From an uncultured Maribacter sp. (GTDB lineage Bacteria; Bacteroidota; Bacteroidia; Flavobacteriales; Flavobacteriaceae): a stretch of 64,000 nt of DNA. How positions within the stretch are numbered: the first letter of the stretch is position 1; every line of letters begins with the position of its first letter. Shown piece after piece: positions 50,819 to 60,330 of this stretch. The stretch covers positions 1 to 64,000 of the forward strand of contig CANMKG010000011.1 of assembly GCA_947498505.1 (NCBI GenBank), in the 5' to 3' direction. The notes under the pieces are model-generated. The model did no database searches. It worked only from the letters and a program-made list of their open reading frames with translations, and had not been told where the DNA came from. A program made the position numbers and the translations under genes.

Positions 50819-51748
50819 ATGAGCATAGTATTGATTTTTGAAAACAAAGATGTTGAACCCTGGGCTAAAGTGCTGACAACAAGACTCCCTAATACTATTG
50901 TTGAAATTTATCCCAAAGTAAAAAACCTTGCCACTGTAGATTTTGTTGTTTGTTGGAAACCAAAAAAAAATGTGCTGCAACAGTTTCCAAATGCAAAGGT
51001 CATTCAATCAGTCGGAGCTTCTATAGACCATATTACAAATTCACAAATACTTAAAAAAAACCTTAGAATTTGCCGTATAATAGATTCGCAATTATCTCAA
51101 GATATGTGGGAGTTTTTACTCTCTGCGGTAATGAACCAACTAAAAAACATCAAAACGTATGCGACCCAACAACAAGATGGAATATGGAAACAGCTTAACT
51201 ATAAAACTATAAACAATACCACAATTTCAATTCTTGGTTTGGGTAATATTGGAGGATTTGTTGCGCGCAAGTTTGCATCAATAGGTTTTCATGTAAAAGG
51301 TTGGAGTAATTCTGAAAAACAAATTTCAAACGTGTCCTCGTTCTACGGTAACAATCAATTGGACTCTTTTTTAAACAACTCCGATTTTTTGATTAATCTT
51401 TTACCTCTCACAGATAAAACAAAAGGAATTTTAAATAAAACCACCTTTCAAAAACTACCAAAAAATTCGTTTTTAATTAATGTGGGCAGAGGAGAACATG
51501 TTGTTGAAACCGATTTAATAGAATCTCTTAATTCCTCAAAACTTTCGGGTGCTCTGTTAGATGTGTTTGCAGTTGAGCCGTTACCAAAAACACATGCATT
51601 CTGGTCTCATCCAAAAATTCTGATAACGCCTCATGTTGCAAGCTTAACTAATGTTGAAAGTGCTTCTGAGCAAATTGTAGATAACTACAATCGTTTCATA
51701 AACAACAAAAAACTATTACACACTGTTTCACTTGAAAAAGGTTATTAA
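50819..51748 (+). CDS. D-isomer 2-hydroxyacid dehydrogenase
   Basis: The 309-residue protein is a two-domain NAD(P)-dependent dehydrogenase of the glyoxylate/hydroxypyruvate reductase (GhrA-like) group: LGLGNIGGFVARKFASIGFHV (Rossmann motif), LINVGRGEHVVETDL (catalytic arginine), LDVFAVEPLP (glutamate) and ITPHVASLT (histidine). It reduces 2-keto acids to 2-hydroxy acids. ATG at 50819 is preferred because of the promoter just upstream. Confidence 0.9.
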   Translation: MSIVLIFENKDVEPWAKVLTTRLPNTIVEIYPKVKNLATVDFVVCWKPKKNVLQQFPNAKVIQSVGASIDHITNSQILKKNLRICRIIDSQLSQDMWEFLLSAVMNQLKNIKTYATQQQDGIWKQLNYKTINNTTISILGLGNIGGFVARKFASIGFHVKGWSNSEKQISNVSSFYGNNQLDSFLNNSDFLINLLPLTDKTKGILNKTTFQKLPKNSFLINVGRGEHVVETDLIESLNSSKLSGALLDVFAVEPLPKTHAFWSHPKILITPHVASLTNVESASEQIVDNYNRFINNKKLLHTVSLEKGY

Positions 51749-51751
51749 ATT

Positions 51752-52135
51752 ATGGAAACTAAATTTCACTTTGCCTTTAAGGTAAAAGATATAGAAAGTA
51801 CAATAGCATTTTACAATACGATATTAGGTTGCAAACTAGGAAGGCAATCTGAAAGTTGGGTGGATTTTAATTTTTTCGGACATCAACTTTCTGCACATGT
51901 TTCTAACAATATACCCAAACTAGATTATTGCGGAAAAGTAGAAAATTTAAATGTACCTATACCACATTTTGGTTGTATTCTGGATAAAGAAACTTTTAGT
52001 GATTTAGAAAGCAAACTAAAAAAACATGACATTGCTTTTGTTGTAAAAGCTCAAAAAAGATACCAAAATAAAAAGGGAGAACAACAAACCATGTTTGTAT
52101 TAGACTACAGTAATAACAAAGGGGTTTTCGAGTAA
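51752..52135 (+). CDS. VOC family protein
   Basis: The 127-residue protein has a vicinal-oxygen-chelate fold: FHFAFKVKDIESTIAFYNTILGCKLGRQSESWVDFNFFGHQLSAHV, then VPIPHFGCILDKETFSDLESKL. It starts three bases after the dehydrogenase stop, so they are co-transcribed. Dioxygenase/glyoxalase activity is possible. Confidence 0.87.
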   Translation: METKFHFAFKVKDIESTIAFYNTILGCKLGRQSESWVDFNFFGHQLSAHVSNNIPKLDYCGKVENLNVPIPHFGCILDKETFSDLESKLKKHDIAFVVKAQKRYQNKKGEQQTMFVLDYSNNKGVFE

Positions 52136-52198
52136 CAATTAACCTTAAATTACCCCTACTCTTTTCTTAAAAAACAAAATATTTCAAAATTCATTTGC

Positions 52199-52240
52199 GT
52201 AACCAAATGATTACTCTTATATTTGTAACCAATCAGTTAC
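52199..52240 (+). promoter_or_regulatory. ArsR operator pair and -7 box
   Basis: Two related dyads, GTAACCAAATGATTAC (52199-52214) and GTAACCAATCAGTTAC (52225-52240), flank the perfect -7 box TATATTTG (52218-52225). Binding of the ArsR protein to both would cover the promoter. Confidence 0.65.
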
Positions 52241-52249
52241 TTATAAACA

Positions 52250-52588
52250 ATGAGAAGAGATGTTTTTCAGGCCATCGCCGACCCAGTCAGGAGAGATATT
52301 ATAGCTCTTTTAGCAGAAGAAACCTTGACGGTAAATACAATTGCCGAAAAATTTAATATTAGTCGCCCTGCCATATCGAAACATTTAAAAATATTGAGTG
52401 AGTGTGAACTGATTGCCTATGAAAAGCAAGGTCGTGAAAGGTTTTGTACAATTCAACCCAAAAGTTTGGTTCCCGCTTTTTTATGGATAGAGCGGTACAA
52501 ATCGCTTTGGGAAGACAAACTAAACTCCTTTGATGCTTACTTAACAGAACTACAAGCTAAAACAAATAACAATGAGCAAACTCAATAA
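52250..52588 (+). CDS. ArsR family transcriptional regulator
   Basis: The 112-residue protein has the winged HTH of the ArsR/SdpR type (VFQAIADPVRRDIIALLAEETLTVNTIAEKFNISRPAISKHLKILSECELIAYEKQGRERF). It lacks a metal-binding CxC motif, as in members paired with AHSA1 proteins. Its end overlaps the start of the SRPBCC gene by 17 bases. Confidence 0.93.
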   Translation: MRRDVFQAIADPVRRDIIALLAEETLTVNTIAEKFNISRPAISKHLKILSECELIAYEKQGRERFCTIQPKSLVPAFLWIERYKSLWEDKLNSFDAYLTELQAKTNNNEQTQ

Positions 52589-53030
52589 AAACGAAAACAC
52601 TACTGTCACCATTAAAAAAACTTTCAATGCTCCAATACAATTGGTTTGGGAAGCGTGGACTCAACCAGAACATATTGCAAAATGGTGGAGCCCCAAAGGC
52701 ATTGAAACCAAAGTTATTGAGCACAATTTTAAAATTGGCGGTAAATGGAAATATATTATGCCTATGCTAGACGGAAACGAATTTGTAGCAGAAGGAAAAT
52801 ACATTGAGATTGTAAAATTTGAAAAAATAATTTCGACTGCAGATTTTAGACCCATGACAGAGGGTGTTGAAATTCAGGCTTTATTTACAGAAAACGGTAA
52901 TAAAACAGATTTTATATTTAACATAGTTCATCCAACCGAAGCATACAAAATTCAACAAGAAAAAATGGGTATTTTAAATGGTTGGGGCTCCGTATTTGAC
53001 CGATTAGAAAAATTACTACTAGAAATATAA
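52572..53030 (+). CDS. AHSA1/SRPBCC domain protein
   Basis: The 152-residue protein is an AHSA1-type SRPBCC domain (VTIKKTFNAPIQLVWEAWTQPEHIAKWWSPKGIETKVIEHNFKIGGKW). It overlaps the ArsR gene, the usual two-gene pairing of this family. The ligand is unknown. Confidence 0.92.
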   Translation: MSKLNKNENTTVTIKKTFNAPIQLVWEAWTQPEHIAKWWSPKGIETKVIEHNFKIGGKWKYIMPMLDGNEFVAEGKYIEIVKFEKIISTADFRPMTEGVEIQALFTENGNKTDFIFNIVHPTEAYKIQQEKMGILNGWGSVFDRLEKLLLEI

Positions 53031-53047
53031 CCTTAAAAACAACAATT

Positions 53048-53284
53048 ATGAAGACAATGACATGTAAACAATTAGGCGGAGCATGTGATAAAGAATTTCA
53101 TGCGAACTCCTTTGAAGAGATTGCAGAAATGAGTAAAAAACATGGAATGGAAATGTTTCAACAGAAAGATGAAAACCACTTGAAAGCTATGCAAGACATG
53201 CAAAAATTAATGCAATCTCCTGATGCAATGCAAAAATGGTTTGATGGTAAAAAAATGGAGTTCGATGCAGCCCCAAACAGCTAA
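53048..53284 (+). CDS. DUF1059-like small protein
   Basis: The 78-residue protein resembles DUF1059 (TCKQLGGACDKEFHANSFEEIAEMSKKHGMEMFQ) with an added helical C-terminal third. It lies 17 bases after the AHSA1 gene and is probably the third gene of the ArsR operon. Confidence 0.75.
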   Translation: MKTMTCKQLGGACDKEFHANSFEEIAEMSKKHGMEMFQQKDENHLKAMQDMQKLMQSPDAMQKWFDGKKMEFDAAPNS

Positions 53285-53318
53285 TAAATTATTTTACTAG
53301 TGGAGTAGAAATGGGATT

Positions 53319-53912
53319 TTAATTATTCACTAAAAGAATACCTTTAAGCTGGATGTATTGAAGCAGCATTATTGTTTTTCCATCCTTAATCTCTCCACTT
53401 GCTATCATTTGAATAGCTTTATCTATTTTTAACTCCATAACTTCAATTTCCTCTTGTTCATCATGAGCACCACCTCCTTCTCCAACTTTCATTGACTTGG
53501 AATATTCCGCAATAAAAAAGTGTACAATTTCAGTAACCGAACCTGGGGACATATATACCTCAAATATTTTTTCAACAGCAGAAATTTTATAACCAGTTTC
53601 TTCTTCAGTTTCTCGTTTAATACAATCTTCAGCATTGTTTTCATCCAATAATCCTGCACAAGATTCTATTAACATTCCAGAATCATTGCCGTTTACGTAG
53701 GTAGGTATTCGAAACTGTTTTGTTAGTATAACAGTTCTATTTATTTTGTTGTATAAAAGAATTGTTGCTCCATTACCCCTATCATAAGCTTCTCTACTTT
53801 GAAGTTCCCATGTTCCATCTTTTTTGAGGTACTCAAAAGTAACTTTTCTAAGTGTGTACCAATTATCAGAAAGTACTTCTGTTTTTAGATTGCGAACTTT
53901 ACTATTTTGCAT
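53319..53912 (-). CDS. NUDIX hydrolase, NudK-like (GDP-mannose pyrophosphatase)
   Basis: The 197-residue protein has the NUDIX box [22 protein letters not shown] with the REx2EExG core and the NudK-like end [10 protein letters not shown]-type motif ([20 protein letters not shown]). It hydrolyses GDP-mannose or related sugars. Its start overlaps the end of the DUF4406 gene by 11 bases, suggesting an operon. Confidence 0.87.
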   Translation of the reverse strand: MQNSKVRNLKTEVLSDNWYTLRKVTFEYLKKDGTWELQSREAYDRGNGATILLYNKINRTVILTKQFRIPTYVNGNDSGMLIESCAGLLDENNAEDCIKRETEEETGYKISAVEKIFEVYMSPGSVTEIVHFFIAEYSKSMKVGEGGGAHDEQEEIEVMELKIDKAIQMIASGEIKDGKTIMLLQYIQLKGILLVNN

Positions 53913-54261
53913 CGGGAATTTCCTTTAAATCATAATACACTTTTAGTCCCAATTTCTTAGCAATTTCTACATCTTGGTCAGCCCCTTTAGAAGCTCCTTC
54001 GATTCTTAAAACCGCATCGCATTTAGTTAACAACCTATGAGCAGTAGGGTATTGGATTTCGTTAAAAATATCATCCCCAACTTCTTTGGAACCTGCAAGC
54101 TCTATAAGCGGGTTGGCAACCCATTCTCCAATCATTGGAATATGCCCTTTACGAAATATGGGAAGTGCAACAGATTCCAACCTGTCCATATTTATTTTAA
54201 TACGTTTGGGGTCATTATTCGTTCCACTTCTATAAGGTCCAGCAATTAAGATTAACATCAT
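53902..54261 (-). CDS. DUF4406-like protein
   Basis: The 119-residue protein starts [13 protein letters not shown] and has [26 protein letters not shown] and [25 protein letters not shown], matching DUF4406, related to nucleoside 2-deoxyribosyltransferases. It is translationally coupled to the NUDIX gene. It may act on nucleotide derivatives. Confidence 0.82.
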   Translation of the reverse strand: MMLILIAGPYRSGTNNDPKRIKINMDRLESVALPIFRKGHIPMIGEWVANPLIELAGSKEVGDDIFNEIQYPTAHRLLTKCDAVLRIEGASKGADQDVEIAKKLGLKVYYDLKEIPDAK

Positions 54262-54326
54262 GTTCTTTTTTTTTATAAAGAACGTAAATTACTATATCTT
54301 AAAAATTAAGATAGTTTAAGACCACC

Positions 54327-54896
54327 TTATTTATTTTTTAATGCGCTTAAAAATTCGGGAGTTACACCAAGATAAGATGCAATTTGTTTTTGAGTTACCT
54401 TCTCAGAAATTTCAGGGTATTTCTCAACAAACTGCCAATATCTTTCTTCCGTTTTATATGATATATTGTAAAGTGCTCGCTGTTGTTCCCTAATATAGGC
54501 GTTTTGAAAAAGTATTCTAAAAAAGCGTTCAAACTTTGGTAATTTTTGATAAACCTCTTCAAGTAAATGAAAATCTAATTCAATTATCTTACTATTCTCA
54601 AGTGCTTCAATGGATAACAAGGCCGGTTTTTTGTTTACGAAGCAATTCATATCAGTAATCCACCAATCCTTAACCGCAAACATTAGGGTGGACTCTTTCC
54701 CTTCATCATCAATATTAAAAGCTCTTAAACTACCATACTCTACAAAATATATTTTTTTGCAGGTTTGCCCCTGTTTCAAAACAAACTCTTTTTTTAAAAC
54801 ATTTTTTACTTTCAGTAAAGTCAGCAAATGTTCTTTATCCAGTTCGGTTAACGAAATGTGCTTTTGAATATTCTTAAAAATTTGGTAATCGCTCAC
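54327..54896 (-). CDS. Crp/Fnr family regulator
   Basis: The 189-residue protein has a cNMP-binding beta-barrel (LKQGQTCKKIYFVEYGSLRAFNIDDEGKESTLMFAVKDWW) and a short C-terminal HTH (KQIASYLGVTPEFLSALKNK). The short C-terminus is typical of Bacteroidota members. It may not bind cAMP. Confidence 0.9.
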   Translation of the reverse strand: MSDYQIFKNIQKHISLTELDKEHLLTLLKVKNVLKKEFVLKQGQTCKKIYFVEYGSLRAFNIDDEGKESTLMFAVKDWWITDMNCFVNKKPALLSIEALENSKIIELDFHLLEEVYQKLPKFERFFRILFQNAYIREQQRALYNISYKTEERYWQFVEKYPEISEKVTQKQIASYLGVTPEFLSALKNK

Positions 54897-54918
54897 AAAC
54901 TAAAAATAATGTTATTTA

Positions 54919-56418
54919 TTAATTATTAGTAAAGTTTTCTTCTGAAACAATTTTCATAGTAATTTTAAATCGTTTTATAAACTCATAAATCTCAGCTTCA
55001 TTATATGTAGCAAAACCCATTCGAATAGCATTGTGTTTTTTATTAGCCAAATCATAGCGTTGCCATTCCGATATAACAAACTTATTACGCAACCCAACTT
55101 CGGTAACCCTTTGCCAAGAATATTTATCATGGAGCTTTACCCATATAGCCATACCTCCTTTTGGAATATCAAAAGAAACATAATCGCTTAATTCTTTCTT
55201 TAAAAGGCTACAGAATAAATCACGTCTAACTTTATAAATCTTTATTGTTTTTTTCACATGGCGGTCTAGACTGCCATCTTTAATAAATCTAGCAAACGCC
55301 ATTTCTAATAATGCATCTCCTTGTCGATCCACAAATCTTCGGTACTTTGCACATTCATCAACAAATGCTTTAGCTGCAATTAAATAACCTATTCTGTAAA
55401 CAGGTGCTACTGTTTTACAAACAGATCCTACGTAAATTACATTTCCATTTTTATCATGACTTGCTAAGGGTAATATAGGTGCATGATTGTAATGAAAATC
55501 ATAATCATAATCGTCCTCAACAATAGCAAACTTATACTTTTCTGCTAAGTTTAAAAGCGCTAATCTGCGTTCAGCCGATAGTGTAACCGTAGTAGGATGA
55601 TGATGGTGAGATGTAACGTAAACGGCCTTAATAGCATATTTTTCACATAAGCTTTCAATATCTTGTGTAACCAATCCGTTTTCGTCTACTTTAACCCTTA
55701 AAAGTTTAGCATTTGCCATCTCAAAAGTGGTATCCGCGGAACTGTAATTAGTTTCTCCAATAATAACATATTCATTTTCCGAAATTAATAATTGAGCCGC
55801 CAAAAAAATTCCCATTTGACTACCACGAGTAATTATAATATTTTCAGAAGTAATCATTAACCCTCTGGTTTGGTTCAGATAAGTTGCTAAAGTTTCTCTT
55901 AAAAAGCTATTTCCGTAAGTTGTACCATATCCAATATGATTAATTGCTGTTTTTTTTGCAACTACATTTCTATACGTAATTGCTAAATCGTGTATTGGTG
56001 CAAGCCTTTCGTCTGACACACCATCATTTACATAAATATAATCGTCTAAAACCTCCTCTGGAAATCTTCTATTTAAATTGGGGCTAATTTTAAAAGAAAA
56101 CCCCGCAGTTTGCCTGTCTATTACATCACTAGTTTCTTTTAATTTTTGTTGTCGTAATACCGGTATATTTTTGTGTACAAAAGTTCCTTTTTGCGGAAGA
56201 CTCTCCACCCAGCCCTGCAACATTAATTCTTCATAACAAGCAACAACCGTTTTACGATGTAACCCAACTAAATCCGCTAACGTTCTACTTCCGGGAAGTT
56301 TGGTGGAAGGTGCTAATCGACCCGTTTTTATTAAATTAATAAACTGATTGGTTAATTGAATGTAAACTGGTTGTTTACTTTCTTTATTAATCTGGATTAT
56401 AGTTTTATACGGAATCAT
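54919..56418 (-). CDS. MocR family PLP-dependent regulator
   Basis: The 499-residue protein has an N-terminal GntR HTH (YIQLTNQFINLIKTGRLAPSTKLPGSRTLADLVGLHRKTVVACYEEL) and a class I aminotransferase domain with AIVEDDYDYDFHY (PLP aspartate) and YVGSVCKTVAP (PLP lysine). It is divergent from a PNPOx-like gene, the arrangement of PdxR regulators that control vitamin B6 genes; that role is inferred here. Confidence 0.9.
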   Translation of the reverse strand: MIPYKTIIQINKESKQPVYIQLTNQFINLIKTGRLAPSTKLPGSRTLADLVGLHRKTVVACYEELMLQGWVESLPQKGTFVHKNIPVLRQQKLKETSDVIDRQTAGFSFKISPNLNRRFPEEVLDDYIYVNDGVSDERLAPIHDLAITYRNVVAKKTAINHIGYGTTYGNSFLRETLATYLNQTRGLMITSENIIITRGSQMGIFLAAQLLISENEYVIIGETNYSSADTTFEMANAKLLRVKVDENGLVTQDIESLCEKYAIKAVYVTSHHHHPTTVTLSAERRLALLNLAEKYKFAIVEDDYDYDFHYNHAPILPLASHDKNGNVIYVGSVCKTVAPVYRIGYLIAAKAFVDECAKYRRFVDRQGDALLEMAFARFIKDGSLDRHVKKTIKIYKVRRDLFCSLLKKELSDYVSFDIPKGGMAIWVKLHDKYSWQRVTEVGLRNKFVISEWQRYDLANKKHNAIRMGFATYNEAEIYEFIKRFKITMKIVSEENFTNN

Positions 56419-56473
56419 AACTGGACTACTATTAAATTACTTTCTGGACGAAAACGACCATCCACAAATCTAT

Positions 56474-56481
56474 TAATTTTG
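56474..56481 (+). promoter_or_regulatory. -7 box TAATTTTG before PNPOx-like gene
   Basis: A perfect TAnnTTTG box lies 19 bases before the ATG at 56500, between the divergent MocR and PNPOx-like genes. Confidence 0.55.
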
Positions 56482-56499
56482 ACTTAAATTCCTTTAATT

Positions 56500-57162
56500 A
56501 TGAAAAATTATAACGTAACTGAATTAAACAAAGTAAAGCGAGGAGCTAATAGATCAACGTATGATGTAGATAAAATAAATGATATCTTGGATGCAGGGTT
56601 CATTGGGTACGTAAGTTATGTTTATAACAACAAAGCAATTACCATACCTATGGCATATGGTAGAATAGGCGATAAAATTTATTTGCACGGCTCCAGAAAA
56701 AACAGAATGTTATTGTCTTTACTTGAGCACAAGGAGGCTAGTATTACTGTAATGCACTTAGATGGTTTGGTTTTGGCTCGTTCTGGGTTTCATCATTCAG
56801 TAAATTATCGTAGTGCTACCCTATTTGGAAACCTAAGTGAAGTAAGCGAACCCGTAAAAAAAGAACAAGTACTAAAATGCGTAGTGGACCAAATGATTCC
56901 TGACCGCTGGGATTCTTTACGTCCTATGACAGAAAAAGAATTTAATGCCACATTAGTTGTAGAAATGACTATTGAAACTGCTTCTGCAAAAATTAGAGAT
57001 GTTGGCGTAAATGACGAAAAAAGTGATTTACCGTTACCTATATGGGCGGGAGTTGTTCCTATAAAACAAATTGCAGAATCTCCTATTAGTGATGAATTAT
57101 TATCAAAAGATGTAGAAGTTCCACAACATGTTTTAAACTATTACGAACAACATAAGCAATAA
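56500..57162 (+). CDS. PNPOx-like flavin-binding protein
   Basis: The 220-residue protein has the split-barrel FMN-binding fold of the pyridoxamine 5'-phosphate oxidase-related family (NDILDAGFIGYVSYVYNNKAITIPMAYGRIGDKIYLHGSRKNRML). It is divergent from the MocR-type regulator, which probably controls it. It may use FMN or F420-like cofactors; B6 metabolism is possible but not shown. Confidence 0.85.
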   Translation: MKNYNVTELNKVKRGANRSTYDVDKINDILDAGFIGYVSYVYNNKAITIPMAYGRIGDKIYLHGSRKNRMLLSLLEHKEASITVMHLDGLVLARSGFHHSVNYRSATLFGNLSEVSEPVKKEQVLKCVVDQMIPDRWDSLRPMTEKEFNATLVVEMTIETASAKIRDVGVNDEKSDLPLPIWAGVVPIKQIAESPISDELLSKDVEVPQHVLNYYEQHKQ

Positions 57163-57218
57163 TAAATAGCGCAAGTTCTGGGTTTTATTTAAAAAAAATG
57201 GAATTTACTTTTATTCCC

Positions 57219-57226
57219 TAATTTTG
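57219..57226 (+). promoter_or_regulatory. -7 box TAATTTTG before AraC-Ogt gene
   Basis: A perfect box lies only six bases before the ATG at 57233, giving an expected start of transcription within about three bases of the start codon. Confidence 0.55.
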
Positions 57227-57232
57227 ATTTAA

Positions 57233-58090
57233 ATGAATCCGCAAGAACAAATCAACTATAATCGCATTGAAAAAGCAATTGCATATATTCAAGAGAACTT
57301 TACCAAACAACCAGACCTTGAAGAAATTGCGGAAAAAGTACATTTAAGTCCGTTTCACTTTCAACGTTTGTTTACCGACTGGGCGGGTGTAAGTCCTAAA
57401 AAATTCTTGCAATACATTAGCGTACAACATGCAAAAAAAATATTAGACGATAGTAAAACCACACTTTTTAACACTGCATACCAAACAGGACTATCTGGTA
57501 CCGGAAGATTACATGATTTATTTGTAAAAATTGAAGGAATGACACCGGGTGAATACAAAAACAAAGGAAAAAACTTAACCATAAACTATAGCTATCAAAA
57601 TAGTTTGTTTGGTGAAATTTTAATTGCTTCAACCGCAAAAGGTATTTGTTACATGGGGTTTTCTAATGAAAAAGCATCCAGTTTTAGAGAGCTTAAAAGT
57701 CGTTTTCCTGCTGTAACTTTTTTCCAACAAACCGATGAAATTCAACTCAATGCATTACAAATGCAATCGCATAATTGGAACAAAGTAAGTTGTATAAAGT
57801 TGCATTTAAAAAGTACCGATTTTCAGCTCAAAGTTTGGGAAGCGCTTTTAAAAATTCCTTTTGGCAATTTGGCCACTTACGCAGATATTGCTCAAAAAAT
57901 TGGAAACCCCAAAGCCTCAAGAGCAGTAGGAACGGCTATTGGGAAAAACCCTATAGCTTTTTTAATTCCTTGTCATAGAGTTATACAATCTACCGGAATG
58001 TTAGGTGGTTACATGTGGGGCAACACCAAAAAAACAGCTATTATTGGATGGGAAGCAGCAAAAACTGAAACCTCAACCAAAATTAGATAA
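57233..58090 (+). CDS. AraC HTH fused to methylated-DNA-cysteine methyltransferase
   Basis: The 285-residue protein has an N-terminal AraC HTH (AIAYIQENFTKQPDLEEIAEKVHLSPFHFQRLFTDWAGVSPKKFLQYISV) and a C-terminal Ogt domain with IPCHRVIQ, where the cysteine accepts the methyl group. The Ada zinc N-terminal domain is absent. It repairs O6-methylguanine and may also act as a regulator. Confidence 0.93.
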   Translation: MNPQEQINYNRIEKAIAYIQENFTKQPDLEEIAEKVHLSPFHFQRLFTDWAGVSPKKFLQYISVQHAKKILDDSKTTLFNTAYQTGLSGTGRLHDLFVKIEGMTPGEYKNKGKNLTINYSYQNSLFGEILIASTAKGICYMGFSNEKASSFRELKSRFPAVTFFQQTDEIQLNALQMQSHNWNKVSCIKLHLKSTDFQLKVWEALLKIPFGNLATYADIAQKIGNPKASRAVGTAIGKNPIAFLIPCHRVIQSTGMLGGYMWGNTKKTAIIGWEAAKTETSTKIR

Positions 58091-58152
58091 CCCCATAAAA
58101 CATTATTTTAATAGGCAGCAAGTATCGGGTTTTTATTCATTGATGTACAAGG

Positions 58153-58160
58153 TAGTTTTG
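58153..58160 (+). promoter_or_regulatory. -7 box TAGTTTTG before SDR gene
   Basis: A perfect TAnnTTTG box lies 25 bases before the ATG of the SDR gene at 58185. Confidence 0.5.
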
Positions 58161-58184
58161 ATTTATAATCTTAAATAAATTAAA

Positions 58185-58913
58185 ATGCAAACCTTAAAAA
58201 ACAAAGTTATTCTTGTTACTGGAGCAAATAGAGGTATTGGAAAATCATTGGTTAAATCTGCACTAAAAAAAGGGGCTAGTAAAATTTACGCTACCGCTAG
58301 GGACAGTAATAAACTTCCAAACTTTAATGATGATAGAGTTATTCCTTTAACTCTGGATATTACCAATGAAAGTCAGATAAATCAAGTCGTAAAAAATGCC
58401 TCAGACGTTGAAGTACTGATAAATAATGCTGGAGTGTTAAGCTCAGGAAATATTCTAGAAGGAAAAGAAAGTAACTTGGAATATGATATGAGAGTTAACT
58501 ATTACGGAACCATTGCCGTAATGAAGGCTTTTGCCCCTGTGCTAGAAAAAAACACTCCTGCAAAAATCATTAACATCGCTTCAATAGTTGCCTATTCACC
58601 ACTTCCATTAATAGCTGGATATTCTGCATCAAAAGCAGCTCTTTTTTCAGCCTCATTATCTGTTAGAATAGAATTGGCTAAAAAAAACGTTATGGTTCAT
58701 ACAGTAAATCCAGGTGCCATTGATACTGATATGAACATAGGAAGCGATTGGGACATGCCTTCTCCAGATAGCACTGCAGAGAAAATTCTTGATAAAGTAG
58801 AAATGGGAGAATTAGACATTGTTCCTGATGATATGGGCTTAAACATGTATGACGCTTGGAAAGAAGACCCTACTAAACTTGCAGATATATATCATGACAT
58901 GTATCACAATTAA
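58185..58913 (+). CDS. short-chain dehydrogenase/reductase (SDR)
   Basis: The 242-residue protein has the SDR motifs TGANRGIG (residues about 12-19), NNAG, and YSASKAA with the catalytic Y-x-x-x-K. A C-terminal part is slightly short. It reduces carbonyl compounds with NAD(P)H; substrate unknown. Confidence 0.92.
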   Translation: MQTLKNKVILVTGANRGIGKSLVKSALKKGASKIYATARDSNKLPNFNDDRVIPLTLDITNESQINQVVKNASDVEVLINNAGVLSSGNILEGKESNLEYDMRVNYYGTIAVMKAFAPVLEKNTPAKIINIASIVAYSPLPLIAGYSASKAALFSASLSVRIELAKKNVMVHTVNPGAIDTDMNIGSDWDMPSPDSTAEKILDKVEMGELDIVPDDMGLNMYDAWKEDPTKLADIYHDMYHN

Positions 58914-58925
58914 ACATTAGATTAT

Positions 58926-58967
58926 TGCAACCCATAACTTTCAAAAAGCGTGGGTTGTAATTTCTTT
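58926..58967 (+). terminator. possible terminator after SDR gene
   Basis: CAACCCA and TGGGTTG form a 7-bp stem around a 16-base loop, followed by a T-rich run. The position just after the SDR stop fits a rho-independent terminator. Confidence 0.5.
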
Positions 58968-59011
58968 ATATTATTATTCTTAAATTCATTTCAGAGTATT
59001 GAATTTATGTA

Positions 59012-60280
59012 ATGAATAATTCTAATAAAGAAAAAAACAGCAAAGCACTTACAGAGCATTTCTTCCGCAATGAATACGGAAAAATGGTATCTGTTATTAC
59101 TAGATATATTGGAACCGAAAATGTAGAAACTGCAGAAGATATTGTTCAAGAAACGTTACTCAAAGCAGTTGATTTCTGGGAACAAAATGAGGTGCCTAAA
59201 AATCCACAAGCATGGTTGTATACTACTGCAAAAAATCTTACGTATAACGTTCTAAAAAAGAAAAAACATCAACTAGCTTATCGCAATCTTAAAAAAGGAG
59301 AACAAAATTTAGATACTTTTGAAACTCAGTTAACCTCAGATGAAATCGTTTTTGACAATCAATTAAAAATGATGTTTGTTTGCTGTCACCCTTCTATTTC
59401 AGAAAACTCACAAATAGCATTAATTCTGAAAATCTTATGTGGTTTTAGTATTTCTGAAATTGCAAATGCGTTTTTCTCTTCAAACGAAACTATCAACAAA
59501 CGACTAGTAAGAGGGCGCAAACAACTACGAAAAAACAATGTAAGCTTTACAATTCCGCCTAACCTCAACCAATCACTTGATAGTATTCTTAAAACCATAT
59601 ACCTACTTTTTAATGAAGGCTATTTCCCTTCAAAAAAACACGAACTTATTAGATATGATTTGTGTTTGGAAGCTATTCGTTTGGTAAAAATATTAATCAA
59701 CAGCAGCCAGATTCAAGATAAATCAGGTTGCTACGCGTTACTTGCCCTAATGTATTTAAATGCCTCTAGGTTTGAAGCGCGAATGAATTCAGACAATGCT
59801 ATTATTGAAATGGAAAAACAAGATAGAAAAAAATGGAATCAAGAATTGATTCAATTGGGTATTCAAAACTTACGTTTGGCCACTCAAAAAGGAGAACCTT
59901 CTACTTTTCTTATTCTTGCAACCATTTCTGCCAATCATTGTATTTCTCCAAGTTTCAAAGAAACCAATTGGAAAGAAATTCTTTCTTTATATGATAAATT
60001 AGTGGTGTTGGAAAACTCTCCAATTACTAGATTAAATAGAAGTGTTCCGCTAGCAATTGTAAAAGGAAATACCATAGCTATTAACGAACTAATAGCATTG
60101 GAAGCAAATTCAGATATTGGAAATCACCATTTATTCCATACCACTCTTGCAGAATTTTACAAGAGAGAAAACAACGTAAGCAAAGCTGTTACACAACTTA
60201 ACAAGGCAATTTTACTCGCTACGAATAAAAGAGATATTGATTTAATTAAAAAAAAATTACAAACGGTTGTCCCTAATTAA
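59012..60280 (+). CDS. ECF sigma factor with DUF6596 (SigJ-like)
   Basis: The 422-residue protein has sigma-70 region 2 (VETAEDIVQETLLKAVDFW), region 4 (CGFSISEIANAFFSSNETINKRLVRGRKQLRKN) and a long DUF6596 C-terminus with LFNEGYFPSKK, DLCLEAIRL and TPR-like repeats. It likely acts with the YCII protein encoded next, the usual pair in this sigma group. Confidence 0.92.
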   Translation: MNNSNKEKNSKALTEHFFRNEYGKMVSVITRYIGTENVETAEDIVQETLLKAVDFWEQNEVPKNPQAWLYTTAKNLTYNVLKKKKHQLAYRNLKKGEQNLDTFETQLTSDEIVFDNQLKMMFVCCHPSISENSQIALILKILCGFSISEIANAFFSSNETINKRLVRGRKQLRKNNVSFTIPPNLNQSLDSILKTIYLLFNEGYFPSKKHELIRYDLCLEAIRLVKILINSSQIQDKSGCYALLALMYLNASRFEARMNSDNAIIEMEKQDRKKWNQELIQLGIQNLRLATQKGEPSTFLILATISANHCISPSFKETNWKEILSLYDKLVVLENSPITRLNRSVPLAIVKGNTIAINELIALEANSDIGNHHLFHTTLAEFYKRENNVSKAVTQLNKAILLATNKRDIDLIKKKLQTVVPN

Positions 60281-60330
60281 AAAACTAGATTGTTATAACT
60301 GTATAATCTATTAATTGTAAAAATACAATC

